Position numbers and translations under genes: made by a program. From Thermocladium sp049965935 (GTDB lineage Archaea > Thermoproteota > Thermoprotei > Thermoproteales > Thermocladiaceae), in the NCBI GenBank assembly GCA_049965935.1, contig JBMFVP010000017.1, positions 1 to 28,772 on the forward strand: a DNA stretch of 28,772 nt. Reading direction: 5' to 3'. Numbering within the stretch: position 1 is the stretch's first letter; each line of letters starts with the position of its first letter. The notes beneath the pieces were generated by a model that made no database searches, was not told the DNA's origin, and saw nothing but the letters and a program-made list of their open reading frames with translations. Below, piece after piece: positions 8,125 through 15,677 of this stretch.

Positions 8125-9164
8125 TGGTTTGCCCTGAATGGAACCCAGTTAATAAGGATGAATATAGGGGCATCTGGGTCTACGTGGAGCACATCAATGG
8201 CAAAATAAGCGAGGGAAGCCTTCAATTAATTGGGAAAGCCAGGGAGTTGGCGGCCAAGATAGGAGTAGACGTGACGGCCATAATAGTTGGCGGCGACGTG
8301 AAGAATATGATTAATGAGCCGATATATTATGGCGCAGATAAAGTGATTTATGTGGAGGACGATAGATTGACTACATACATGCCTCACCTATATGCCGCAT
8401 CAGTGGTGGAGTTAGCCAATAAATATAAGCCGGAGATAATATTATTCGCAGCAACTAAGAGAGGCAGGGAACTAGCTCCATATGTGGCCAACACGTTACG
8501 AAGCGGAATAACCGCTGACTGCACTGCTCTAGATGTAGATCCCAAAACACGCGACTTGGATCAGGTAAGGCCAACCTATGGCGGCAGCATCCTAGCCCAC
8601 ATAAGGACACCCACTAGAAGGCCTCAACTAGCTAGCGTTAGGCCTAATGTATTCCCTACGCCGCCGCGCGATGAATCGAAGAAGGGCGAGGTGATCCAGG
8701 AGAAGCTAAGCAAGTTACCGGAGCCCCGGGGCCGCTTCCTTGGATCCAAGCCAATAGTTGAGGAGGATGAGAGCGGCTTGCCTCCTGTGGAGAAATCCGA
8801 TATAGTGGTGGTGGCTGGGAAAGGCGTTAATGGCGTGGAGGGAGTCAAGCTCCTCACTGAGTTAGCCAAGTTATTGGGCGGAACTATTGGCGGCACCAAG
8901 AAGGTGACCGATGCTGGTTGGCTGCCAACTAGTAGGCAAATAGGACAAACTGGAAGGACAATTAGGCCAGGGCTATATATAGGCATGGGAGTCAGTGGGG
9001 CGATTCAGCACGTGTTTGGAATAAATGAGTCAAAGATAATAGTTGCAGTTAATAGCGATCCCAATGCTCCCATATTTAACTACGTTGATTACGGAGTTGT
9101 GGGGGATTATAAGCAAGTTACAGAGGCTCTGTTGGAGTTACTGCGTGAGCGTCGAAAGGCTTAG
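8124..9164 (+). CDS. etfA: Electron transfer flavoprotein alpha subunit (FixB/EtfA)
   Basis: Alpha subunit that carries the electron-shuttling FAD. The N-terminal half starts with GIWVYVEHINGKISEGSLQLIGKAREL, typical EtfA; the C-terminal FAD domain has RQIGQTGRTIRPGLYIGMGVSGAIQHVFGI followed by KIIVAVNSDPNAPIFNYVDYGVVGD, the EtfA signature. The 346 residues are normal length. It is coupled to etfB by a TAATG overlap and closes the Etf set. The neighbouring menaquinone-type prenyltransferase at 11739 fits a quinone-linked role for the complex. Confidence 0.92.
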   Translation: MVCPEWNPVNKDEYRGIWVYVEHINGKISEGSLQLIGKARELAAKIGVDVTAIIVGGDVKNMINEPIYYGADKVIYVEDDRLTTYMPHLYAASVVELANKYKPEIILFAATKRGRELAPYVANTLRSGITADCTALDVDPKTRDLDQVRPTYGGSILAHIRTPTRRPQLASVRPNVFPTPPRDESKKGEVIQEKLSKLPEPRGRFLGSKPIVEEDESGLPPVEKSDIVVVAGKGVNGVEGVKLLTELAKLLGGTIGGTKKVTDAGWLPTSRQIGQTGRTIRPGLYIGMGVSGAIQHVFGINESKIIVAVNSDPNAPIFNYVDYGVVGDYKQVTEALLELLRERRKA

Positions 9165-9166
9165 CA

Positions 9167-9463
9167 ATGAGGATAACGGTAATACAGATACGAAATAAAG
9201 TGATTTGGCTTATTGAATCTGAAGTAAAGATAGGTCCTGCATCAATCATTAAGATACAGCTAGGTCCGCGAGTAATAATGGAGATAGATAATAATGGGAA
9301 AAGAATGAATCTGGAGCTAGAGATTAATCAATCCCAATTGAGTTACCCCACGGAATTAATAATTGGAGGGGATAATCCCCTCATCGGTAAGTGTCGCAAG
9401 GATTATAGAGGCATTACTTGCTTCATTGAGCAGCCTTGGAGCCTTCCTGGAAACGGCGAGTAA
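9167..9463 (+). CDS. Hypothetical protein, 98 residues, last gene of the etf transcript
   Basis: Family not recognised. The start ATG is only 2 bp after the etfA stop, so it should be co-translated with the Etf genes. The sequence is strand-rich (RITVIQIRNKVIWLIE, IIKIQLGPRVIMEID, NLELEINQS), without cysteine motifs apart from two Cys near the end (GKCRKDYRGITCFIE), no signal peptide and no membrane segment. It could be a small accessory or assembly factor of the Etf complex, but only position supports that. Confidence 0.6.
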   Translation: MRITVIQIRNKVIWLIESEVKIGPASIIKIQLGPRVIMEIDNNGKRMNLELEINQSQLSYPTELIIGGDNPLIGKCRKDYRGITCFIEQPWSLPGNGE

Positions 9464-9466
9464 ACG

Positions 9467-9480
9467 TTATTAAATTATAG
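9467..9480 (+). promoter_or_regulatory. TATA box of the wHTH-CBS gene
   Basis: GTTATTAAATTATA is centred about 23-26 bp before the ATG at 9495, fitting a leaderless mRNA separate from the etf operon. Confidence 0.5.
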
Positions 9481-9494
9481 ATAATTTAGAATAC

Positions 9495-10379
9495 ATGGAA
9501 TCGCTGCCTCAAACATTTATCAAGATACTGGAATCCTTGGTTGAGCTTCACAGCAATTATAAGAGGCCAATAAAGAGCAAGGAGATAGCGGTTCGCCTTG
9601 GAATGAATGAAGGAACCGTGCGTAATATAATGATATCGCTAAGGGCTATGGGCTTCATAGATAGCAAGACAGGTCCATATGGTGGCTTCACGCCCTCCCA
9701 GAAAGCAATGGAGCTGCTTAGGTCTCCATCAATGATGGCCGGCATAAGCGATATAGCACCATTATCAACCGATAAGGGCGGGGTCACCATGTATGCCACG
9801 AACATTGAATTACTGGATATGCTTAATCCATTCATAACAAAGGCCATAATAAAGGTCATGGGCAACTTAAGACAGCTTCAGCTTGGTTCATTAGTTAGGA
9901 TAGGGCCAACCACAAATGCGCGAATAGTAATTGAGGGCCAGGTCGTGGATAAGAATGAACAGATGAGGGAAATAGTGATATCCATAAGGAAATTCATCTC
10001 GATACCTAAGGTTAAGGTTAAGGAAATATCCAGCAAGAATGTGCTGGTCATATCTAGGATTGAGCCTTTATACAAGGCGGCAAGGATTTTCTCCGAGAAG
10101 AAAATAAGGGCGCTCCCAGTTATAGATATAGATGGCAAATTGGTGGGTCTCATAACAAGTACCGATGTAGCTAGGGCATATGCGGAAGGCAACTTAAATG
10201 CAGTAGTTGAGCAATATATGAGACCTGAGGTACCCCTCATAAGGGAAGATGATGATGTTTACGATGCTATAACTCTCATGATGGATAAAAACATCGGCAG
10301 ACTAGTAGTTATAGACGTTAAAGGCAATCCCATAGGCATAGTCACTCGAACAGATGTTCTTAAGCTATTCGTTAAGTGA
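9495..10379 (+). CDS. Transcriptional regulator with winged helix and two CBS domains
   Basis: Likely a ligand-responsive DNA-binding protein. Residues 1-75 form a winged helix-turn-helix (KSKEIAVRLGMNEGTVRNIMISLRAMGFIDSKTGPYGGFTPSQKAMELL). A middle segment (about 85-160) is of unknown fold. The C-terminal 130 residues hold a CBS pair: LYKAARIFSEKKIRALPVIDIDGKLVGLITSTDVARA and VYDAITLMMDKNIGRLVVIDVKGNPIGIVTRTDVLKLF. CBS pairs commonly bind adenosine nucleotides, so this may report energy state. It resembles the archaeal COG2524-type predicted regulators. It follows the etf cluster on the same strand with its own TATA box; regulation of etf is possible but not shown. Its stop codon lies against an IS605-like end on the other strand. 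Confidence 0.8.
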   Translation: MESLPQTFIKILESLVELHSNYKRPIKSKEIAVRLGMNEGTVRNIMISLRAMGFIDSKTGPYGGFTPSQKAMELLRSPSMMAGISDIAPLSTDKGGVTMYATNIELLDMLNPFITKAIIKVMGNLRQLQLGSLVRIGPTTNARIVIEGQVVDKNEQMREIVISIRKFISIPKVKVKEISSKNVLVISRIEPLYKAARIFSEKKIRALPVIDIDGKLVGLITSTDVARAYAEGNLNAVVEQYMRPEVPLIREDDDVYDAITLMMDKNIGRLVVIDVKGNPIGIVTRTDVLKLFVK

Positions 10380-10508
10380 GTGATGCTTTCATCCTTATGG
10401 GTGGGGCATCCTCGCATAATGATGGTTTCCTGCCCCCTGGAAGCTCACTATATCCTCAGGGGAGGGGGCTTTTCGCTCCCTCAACCCCAGTAAGTTAAAA
10501 GAGGGAAT
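10380..10508 (-). repeat. Degenerate IS200/IS605 right-end / omega-RNA-like remnant (copy E)
   Basis: A GC-rich, strongly structured stretch in an otherwise A/T-rich spacer. On the minus strand it reads like the 3' end of archaeal tnpB/omega-RNA units (GAGGGAGCGAAAAGCCCCC ... GGGGGCAGGAAACC ... GCGAGGATGCCCC) and ends in TCAC. Stems seen: plus-strand 10382-10386 (GATGC) with 10406-10410 (GCATC); 10403-10408 (GGGGCA) with 10431-10436 (TGCCCC); 10432-10438 (GCCCCCT) with 10463-10469 (AGGGGGC). The family resemblance is from memory of such ends, not a search; no TnpB reading frame remains. Confidence 0.4.
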
Positions 10509-10543
10509 AAGCCTCGCCCATTTAAGGCGGGAAGGAGGTCAGA
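10509..10543 (+). repeat. 35-bp repeat, copy A (IS200/IS605 end-like hairpin)
   Basis: Identical base for base to 27912-27946. It contains the stem CTCGCC/GGCGGG (one G-T pair) around the loop CATTTAA, then AAGGAGG and a terminal TCAGA. The pattern AAGCC-hairpin-GGAGGTCA is that of the 3' end of archaeal tnpB/omega-RNA units. The copy lies 47 bp before the MFS start and just upstream of its TATA box. Confidence 0.6.
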
Positions 10544-10553
10544 TATGGGTTCC

Positions 10554-10570
10554 GTAAAATTAAAAATAGG
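10554..10570 (+). promoter_or_regulatory. TATA box of the MFS gene
   Basis: GTAAAATTAAAAATAGG is centred about 26 bp before the GTG at 10590, which makes the mRNA leaderless and supports the GTG start. Confidence 0.5.
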
Positions 10571-10589
10571 TTCCTTTCTTGGTTCATAA

Positions 10590-11699
10590 GTGGATATACG
10601 AACATCGGTGATAATGGCGTCGCGCGTGATATATGCTGTTCAATGGTTTGTTTTAGCGCCGCCAATAGCGGAGATACAGGCTACATTTAATATACCGAGC
10701 TACTTAGTTGGTTGGGTTCCCCTCTCCTTCTTTATAGGTGCTGCTTTGCTTCAAGTGCCTTCAGCTTATATCTCGTCTCGTCTTGGAGCCAAGAGAACGT
10801 TAATAATTGGAATGATAATACTAGGCGCATTCACTTCACTTGCCGGTTTATCCTCTAGCTTATGGCAATTATTGGCATTACGAGCAATATCTGGGGTAGG
10901 TGCTGCATTGTTCTTTTCATCGGCTGCCTATGCATTAGTTGAATTAAATAAGGGCAAGGAAGGCATAGTCATGGGACTTTATAATGCATTTTACGGCGTT
11001 GGTAGTCTAGTAGGCTTATTATGGGGATATATGGATGATCTACTTGAGTGGAGGATAGCCACAATAGTAGCGGGGGCATTGGCCATAATCATGGGGCTCG
11101 TGGATCTATATGCGTTAAGAGGCTTCGAGCGTAGGCCAACCTACGCCATTGGAAACATAAGGAGATCACTGGGCATAGCAATAGGAATAAGCGGTGTATG
11201 GGGTGCATACTATGTGGTAAGCGAATTATTACCATACCAAGTAGCTCGCTTATTTGGTTATGGGTCATTTCATGCCGGTTTAATAGCTGAAGGACTAATT
11301 GTGGCGTCAATATTAGGGGGCTTTATGACTAATGCATTCTTTAACAGGGCAAGCGATAAGTTGCGGCTCCTTATAATAGTCACTATTGCATCATCTCTTC
11401 CGTTATATTTCATGTGGATCAGTGATCCCATCATTGAGTTCTTGCTGGGCGCCTTATCCGGCTTCTTTAACGATATGGCTTTCTCTGTTGCATATGCAAT
11501 AACGGCGACTCGGGGAGGCGCCTTATCCTTGGCGTTTGTTAATTTCATGAACATGATAATAGGAATATGGTTGCAGCCCCTCTTCACTGCCGTATCTGCA
11601 TATTATGGCTATTTGATTGGGTGGGTGGTGGTGACAACGGTATCCCTGTTATTAGCTGTACCATTAATTAATGAGTCAAGAATTGGAAATAAGGCCTAG
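10590..11699 (+). CDS. Major facilitator superfamily transporter
   Basis: Integral membrane carrier of 369 residues with about eleven to twelve hydrophobic helices. The loop between helices 2 and 3 has SSRLGAKRTLIIG, the MFS motif A region, and GLYNAFYGVGSLVGLLWGYMDDLLEWRIATIVAG matches the helix 5 region with WR at the end of the loop. No substrate can be inferred. The GTG start at 10590 coincides with the start predicted from the TATA box, and there is no room for a Shine-Dalgarno sequence. It is slightly short for the family (usual about 400) but complete. The gene converges with the prenyltransferase gene. Confidence 0.8.
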   Translation: MDIRTSVIMASRVIYAVQWFVLAPPIAEIQATFNIPSYLVGWVPLSFFIGAALLQVPSAYISSRLGAKRTLIIGMIILGAFTSLAGLSSSLWQLLALRAISGVGAALFFSSAAYALVELNKGKEGIVMGLYNAFYGVGSLVGLLWGYMDDLLEWRIATIVAGALAIIMGLVDLYALRGFERRPTYAIGNIRRSLGIAIGISGVWGAYYVVSELLPYQVARLFGYGSFHAGLIAEGLIVASILGGFMTNAFFNRASDKLRLLIIVTIASSLPLYFMWISDPIIEFLLGALSGFFNDMAFSVAYAITATRGGALSLAFVNFMNMIIGIWLQPLFTAVSAYYGYLIGWVVVTTVSLLLAVPLINESRIGNKA

Positions 11700-11738
11700 T
11701 AGTTTAGAAGCTCATTGCGCTTAGGGAAACCATATTGG

Positions 11739-12773
11739 CTATGGTATGGATAATAATCTCGAGACTATTATGGATGCAATTATTATTGCTAGGATAATGA
11801 TCCTATGATTAAATGGACCAGCCCATAATCCCTTTAGTTCCTTCCAATTTCCTGCCCCATTATTTCTCAGCAGCGGTATTGTTAATTTTATTGAGAATGG
11901 CATTACTAGTAACGCGAGTAATGATGTGTAGGGCAAGTAACCGATTATCGCTGAGATAATTATTATTATATATATTAGCATCGTGGAGATTACGGCTAAG
12001 TATCCAGTTCTCCTTAGTCCTAACATTAACGCGATGGTTTTCTTGCCGAATTCTCGACTAGCATCTATTTCTATCGCGCCGGAGCCTAGCAATATTATGA
12101 ATGTAAAGAGCCCATTTATTAATCCAACCAGTAGAGGTGCCCAGCTGAATATCGTTGCTTGGACCATGAATGAGCCTAGAGAGACTAGGGGCCCCATAGA
12201 TAGTAAAGCCACGGCCTCGCCTATACCTTTATAATGGAGCCTTAATCCCTCGCTGTAGAGGACTCCAAATAGGAATCCGGCTAAGGCTATTATGAGGATT
12301 ACCCATGTGGTGTTAATTGCTAAGTATATCCCCATTATACCTGAAATTACTAAAAGGAGATACCCAGCCCGCTTCACTGACTTGGGGTCTAGTCCCAAAT
12401 TTATTATTGGATGAATCCTATGAGGTAATCCCCGTGATATATGCGCCACATCTAGGCCAGTCTTATACTCAGAGTAATCATGAACTAAGTTAACCCCAGC
12501 CTGCGCTAGGACTATTCCAGCCACGGTTATAACATAGTATAGTATGTTTATTTTGGCATATAAGTAAAAGGATAGAGATGCTCCCAATGTGACGGAGGCA
12601 AACGCACTAGTTAATGTTGATGGACTAGTTGCTATCACCCACGTACGTATTTTTCCAATTAATCCATCTCCATTGGCTTCCATAGAATTATTTGCCTTTG
12701 CTCCACTCATTTGCCTCGGCCTTGACTGGCATTCAATGACATACTTAAAAATTTTTAATTGACAAGACCTCAT
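11739..12773 (-). CDS. UbiA/MenA-family prenyltransferase
   Basis: Membrane enzyme that attaches a polyprenyl chain to an acceptor. About eight to nine hydrophobic helices, with the first Asp-rich motif NLVHDYSEYKTGLD (Asn95, Asp99, Asp108) and a second block EIDASREFGKKTIALMLG, both typical of MenA-like 1,4-dihydroxy-2-naphthoate prenyltransferases. Menaquinone synthesis fits the quinone-linked Etf cluster but is inference; other UbiA substrates are possible. The start is uncertain: ATG 12773 has a TATA-like block near 12797, but the first 21 residues are unlike the family, and a second strong TATA-like block (about 12743-12757) lies inside that stretch, suiting an alternative start at ATG 12710 (323 residues). 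The gene is convergent with the MFS gene upstream in the window. Confidence 0.82.
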   Translation of the reverse strand: MRSCQLKIFKYVIECQSRPRQMSGAKANNSMEANGDGLIGKIRTWVIATSPSTLTSAFASVTLGASLSFYLYAKINILYYVITVAGIVLAQAGVNLVHDYSEYKTGLDVAHISRGLPHRIHPIINLGLDPKSVKRAGYLLLVISGIMGIYLAINTTWVILIIALAGFLFGVLYSEGLRLHYKGIGEAVALLSMGPLVSLGSFMVQATIFSWAPLLVGLINGLFTFIILLGSGAIEIDASREFGKKTIALMLGLRRTGYLAVISTMLIYIIIIISAIIGYLPYTSLLALLVMPFSIKLTIPLLRNNGAGNWKELKGLWAGPFNHRIIILAIIIASIIVSRLLSIP

Positions 12774-12835
12774 GGCTGATCCCTTACAGCATTAAAACTT
12801 TTGCCAGCTATGATTTTCGTTTTTTACACGATTGC

Positions 12836-12844
12836 GTTATAAAT
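12836..12844 (+). promoter_or_regulatory. TATA box of the 66-residue protein gene
   Basis: GTTATAAAT is centred 25 bp before the ATG at 12865, so the mRNA should be leaderless. Confidence 0.5.
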
Positions 12845-12864
12845 GATTTAATCCCCATAGATCC

Positions 12865-13065
12865 ATGGCAATACTCCTCTATGATGATATGGATGATAAT
12901 GTGGTAGAGCTGGTTAGAAAACTCATGCCTAGGGCGAAGCTGGTGCGAATAAACTCAGTCGATGATGGACCAACACCGTTATTAATAACGGAGGACGGAA
13001 TATTTAGCGGTTATGAAATATATAGTTATTTAAACGAGAAAATGATGAAACCAAGCGAGAGATAA
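12865..13065 (+). CDS. Small cysteine-less protein resembling a thioredoxin/glutaredoxin fold
   Basis: Only 66 residues. The order strand-helix-strand then TPLLITEDGIFSGYEIYSYL resembles the second half of glutaredoxin or GST N-terminal domains, where a cis-proline precedes a strand, a DG turn and a helix with a Gly-x-x-Ile pattern. There is no cysteine at all, so it cannot be a dithiol redox enzyme. The start ATG lies 25 bp after a good TATA box. It stands alone between the divergent prenyltransferase gene and the padR operon. The fold call is inference from pattern; the gene itself is well supported by promoter and codon pattern. Confidence 0.6.
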   Translation: MAILLYDDMDDNVVELVRKLMPRAKLVRINSVDDGPTPLLITEDGIFSGYEIYSYLNEKMMKPSER

Positions 13066-13239
13066 GATCTCTCCAACAACAGATAGAGGATAAGCATGTT
13101 TCCTTTTAAACAGAAGTTAAGGAATAACCTTTCCCTTTTATAGAGGGTCCTCTATTATAGGAGCATCCATTTATTGTGTGCAGTAGATCATAGAGCATTG
13201 TGTTTAGGTTTTAGTAGCTTTGTTTAGGCTTTGTGGAAA
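13066..13239. other. Spacer upstream of the padR promoter with an inverted repeat
   Basis: No ORF. It holds a perfect 7-2-7 inverted repeat ATAGAGG-GT-CCTCTAT at 13140-13155, which could be a terminator for the small upstream gene or a distal operator, and two TGTTTAGG direct repeats near 13200-13230. Confidence 0.35.
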
Positions 13240-13240
13240 G

Positions 13241-13273
13241 GTTTAAATAGGATATTGATATCGGTATCGATAT
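13241..13273 (+). promoter_or_regulatory. padR promoter with operator-like dyad across the start site
   Basis: The TATA-like GTTTAAATAG (13241-13250) is centred 26 bp before the ATG at 13272. Directly after it lies ATATTGATA-TCGG-TATCGATAT (13252-13273), a 9-4-9 inverted repeat with one mismatch that runs onto the first bases of the start codon. A dimeric PadR bound here would cover the transcription start, the usual autoregulatory layout for PadR-controlled exporters. Confidence 0.6.
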
Positions 13274-13697
13274 GTGGCCCACCATATTTAGAGGCGGTAT
13301 AAGGAAAAAGGGAGGTCTCAGAATACTTGTTCTTCAAATGCTTCAAGAGTCTCCGAAGAATGGAGCGGAGATAATGGATGAAATAGAAAGGATAACTTGG
13401 GGATGGTGGCGCCCCTCCCCTGGCTCTATTTATCCATTATTATCCTCACTCGTGGAGGAGGGTCTAGCAGTTAAATTGAGTGACGGCAGATATAAATTAA
13501 CCGATAAGGGAATAGCAGAAGCATCAGAGTATAGTGAATTGTTTTCTTGGCCCATTAAGCCGAGGACTATGGATGATATACTGAATGAGATGGAAAGCTA
13601 CATATCCTATATGGAGGATATGGGCAAGGATAAGATAATGCAGTATAAGAATAGAATAGAGGAGATAAGGGCTAGGCTAGAGAGGCTGATAGAATGA
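13272..13697 (+). CDS. PadR-family transcriptional regulator
   Basis: Repressor of 141 residues. The PadR winged helix covers residues 10-85: RILVLQMLQESPKNGAEIMDEI, then the hallmark PSPGSIYPLLSSLVEEGL and wing GRYKLTDKG. The rest (about 95-141) is a charged helix suited to dimerisation (LNEMESYISYMEDMGKDK..MQYKNRIEEIRARLERLIE). It overlaps the ABC ATPase gene by 4 bp (ATGA), so repressor and exporter form one operon, and the dyad over its start site suggests autoregulation relieved by an exported compound. Confidence 0.88.
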   Translation: MWPTIFRGGIRKKGGLRILVLQMLQESPKNGAEIMDEIERITWGWWRPSPGSIYPLLSSLVEEGLAVKLSDGRYKLTDKGIAEASEYSELFSWPIKPRTMDDILNEMESYISYMEDMGKDKIMQYKNRIEEIRARLERLIE

Positions 13698-14689
13698 GCG
13701 CAATAAAGGCCATTAATTTAACGAAAAGGTACGGAACTCTAGTTGCAGTTGATCACATAAATTTCGAGGTATCGATTGGGGAAATATTCGGTCTGCTCGG
13801 TCCCAATGGAGCTGGCAAAAGCACTACAATAGGTATGCTGACCACGCTAGTTAAGCCCACAGAGGGTACGGCCTTGGTTAATGGCTATGACATAGTGAAG
13901 CAAGCGTCGAAAGTTAGACAATCAATAGGAGTTGTTTTACAGGAGTACACGGCCGATGAAGACTTAACGGGATGGGAAAACCTAATGCTAGCGGCATCAT
14001 TGTATGGCATTCCAAAGAACGTCGCCAAGGAACGAGCGAAGGAATTGTTGGATATGGTTGAATTAACGTCGGCTGCTAATAAAAAAGTGGAAAACTACTC
14101 CGGAGGCATGAGGAGGCGGCTCGAGATAGCCATGGGGCTAATAAATAGGCCTCGCATACTTTTCCTTGATGAACCAACATTAGGATTAGATGTGCAGACC
14201 AGAGCAGCTATCTGGTCCTACATAACCAAGTTAAAGACCGAGTATAATATGACCATTCTAGTGACCACTCATTACCTAGAGGAGGCAGATGCCTATTGTG
14301 ATAGGATAGCTATAATAGATAGGGGCAAGATAGCTAGAATAGGCACTCCTAAGGAATTGAAGGAGAGTTTAGGAGGGGACATAGTTACCCTGCAAATAGT
14401 GGGTGACATTGATCTTGCAAAGGAAATAATAGCCAGCATGGATGGCACTGGTGAGATGCGTGTCGCTGGGGATACCATATGGATGAGCGTGAAGGATGGA
14501 GGATACATGGCTCCAAAAATATTGGAGTCCCTGAATAAGAATGGCATAAAGGTATTGAAAATATCAATAACGCAGCCAACCATGGATGAGGTCTACATGA
14601 AGTACACAGGCAAGAGTCTCCGGGAAGAACAATCAAATTGGGAGGAAGCTTTTTCAACTATGAGAACCATAAGAAAGGCGAGATCATAA
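13694..14689 (+). CDS. ABC-2 type exporter, ATP-binding protein (DrrA-like)
   Basis: ATPase of 331 residues for drug or lipid export. Walker A GPNGAGKST (36-44), signature YSGGMRRRLEIAMGL, Walker B ILFLDEPTLGLD and switch TTHYLEEADAYCDRIAIID are all intact. The C-terminal 90 residues (about 235-320) resemble the DUF4162-type tail of DrrA-like ATPases. The start overlaps padR by 4 bp and the stop overlaps the permease start by one base (TAATG). Confidence 0.9.
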   Translation: MSAIKAINLTKRYGTLVAVDHINFEVSIGEIFGLLGPNGAGKSTTIGMLTTLVKPTEGTALVNGYDIVKQASKVRQSIGVVLQEYTADEDLTGWENLMLAASLYGIPKNVAKERAKELLDMVELTSAANKKVENYSGGMRRRLEIAMGLINRPRILFLDEPTLGLDVQTRAAIWSYITKLKTEYNMTILVTTHYLEEADAYCDRIAIIDRGKIARIGTPKELKESLGGDIVTLQIVGDIDLAKEIIASMDGTGEMRVAGDTIWMSVKDGGYMAPKILESLNKNGIKVLKISITQPTMDEVYMKYTGKSLREEQSNWEEAFSTMRTIRKARS

Positions 14690-15555
14690 TGGAGAAGCAA
14701 GATCTTAGCCCACTTCATGGATTATGGGCATTAACCAATAGGGAGCTTAAGAAGTGGTATAAAGCACCATTCATACTGCTCTTATCATTAGTTCAGCCAG
14801 TGCTTTGGTTAGGACTATTCGGTAAGGCAATGAATATAGGCAACATGTTTACATCGGGGCTTAACATTCCCGGGCTCAATATACCGAAGCAAGTGATTGA
14901 TCAAATAGGGACTGAGCTCATAAAGAACACATTTGGAACATCGGATTACTTCTCATTCTTGGCGGCGGGCATGTTATCCTTCATAGTATTATTCACGTCA
15001 ATGAATAGCGGTATGATGATTGTATGGGATAGGAGACTTGGATTCCTCAATAAATTATTGACAACTCCTGTATCTCGTGGATCCATAATAATGGGTAAGG
15101 TACTATCTGCAGTAATAAGATCCCTGGTTCAAGCCACAATAGTCCTCGTAATAGCCGTACTGCTCGGCATGCAGTTCAAGCCGGGCTTATCGGCGCTGGA
15201 TATAGCTGGAACATATGCCGCGCTATTCCTAATGTCGCTTGGTTTATCGTCATTATTCATAATGCTCGCTTTAAGATCAACGAGTTGGGAATCCCAAATG
15301 GCCATAATGAACCTACTTAATTTGCCGCTATTGTTCGCCAGTAATTCATTCTATCCAGTTAAGTTAATGCCATCCTGGCTGAAGCCAATAGTTGAGATTA
15401 ACCCCATAAGTTATGCTAACGATATATCCAGGCAATTATTGCTGGGCGCAACGGGCATGACTAGCATATGGTTTGATTTCGCGTTCCTAATAGCGTTTGC
15501 AGCAATATTCTCAGCACTTGGCATAGTGCTTTCATGGAGATTCCTAAATTCATAA
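14689..15555 (+). CDS. ABC-2 type exporter, permease (DrrB-like)
   Basis: Membrane subunit of 288 residues with about six hydrophobic segments. The N-terminal part (TNRELKKWYKAPFILLLSLVQPVLWLGLFG) and FLAAGMLSFIVLFTSMNSGMMIVWDRRLGFLNKLLTTPVSRGSIIMGK are typical of ABC2_membrane permeases of the daunorubicin-resistance type. I chose ATG 14689, which makes a TAATG overlap with the ATPase stop; the frame is open to a further ATG at 14638, but that would add 17 polar residues foreign to the family and overlap the ATPase by 52 bp. Last gene of the padR operon. Confidence 0.88.
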   Translation: MEKQDLSPLHGLWALTNRELKKWYKAPFILLLSLVQPVLWLGLFGKAMNIGNMFTSGLNIPGLNIPKQVIDQIGTELIKNTFGTSDYFSFLAAGMLSFIVLFTSMNSGMMIVWDRRLGFLNKLLTTPVSRGSIIMGKVLSAVIRSLVQATIVLVIAVLLGMQFKPGLSALDIAGTYAALFLMSLGLSSLFIMLALRSTSWESQMAIMNLLNLPLLFASNSFYPVKLMPSWLKPIVEINPISYANDISRQLLLGATGMTSIWFDFAFLIAFAAIFSALGIVLSWRFLNS

Positions 15556-15642
15556 AATTAAATAATGATCTGCGTTCCATTTAAGTAGCTGCCTTTAATT
15601 TGTATCAGAGGAGATTCATCGTTTTTTGGTCATATGGTTCGG

Positions 15643-15657
15643 AAAAATTATTAACCC
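15643..15657 (+). promoter_or_regulatory. TATA box of glyS
   Basis: AAAAATTATTAACCC is centred about 27 bp before the ATG at 15678, giving a leaderless mRNA. An out-of-frame ATG lies 4 bp before this start. Confidence 0.5.
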
Positions 15658-15677
15658 ATATTATTGACGGTTCATGA

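Noticed and set aside
10380..10545. C/D-box sRNA
   Set aside because: ATGATGG and CTGA-like words occur on the two strands but not as a proper C-D'-C'-D order with 12-nt guides.
14638..14688. Longer start of the ABC permease
   Set aside because: It would overlap the ATPase by 52 bp and add residues unlike the family; the TAATG overlap at 14689 is the standard coupling seen also at etfB/etfA.
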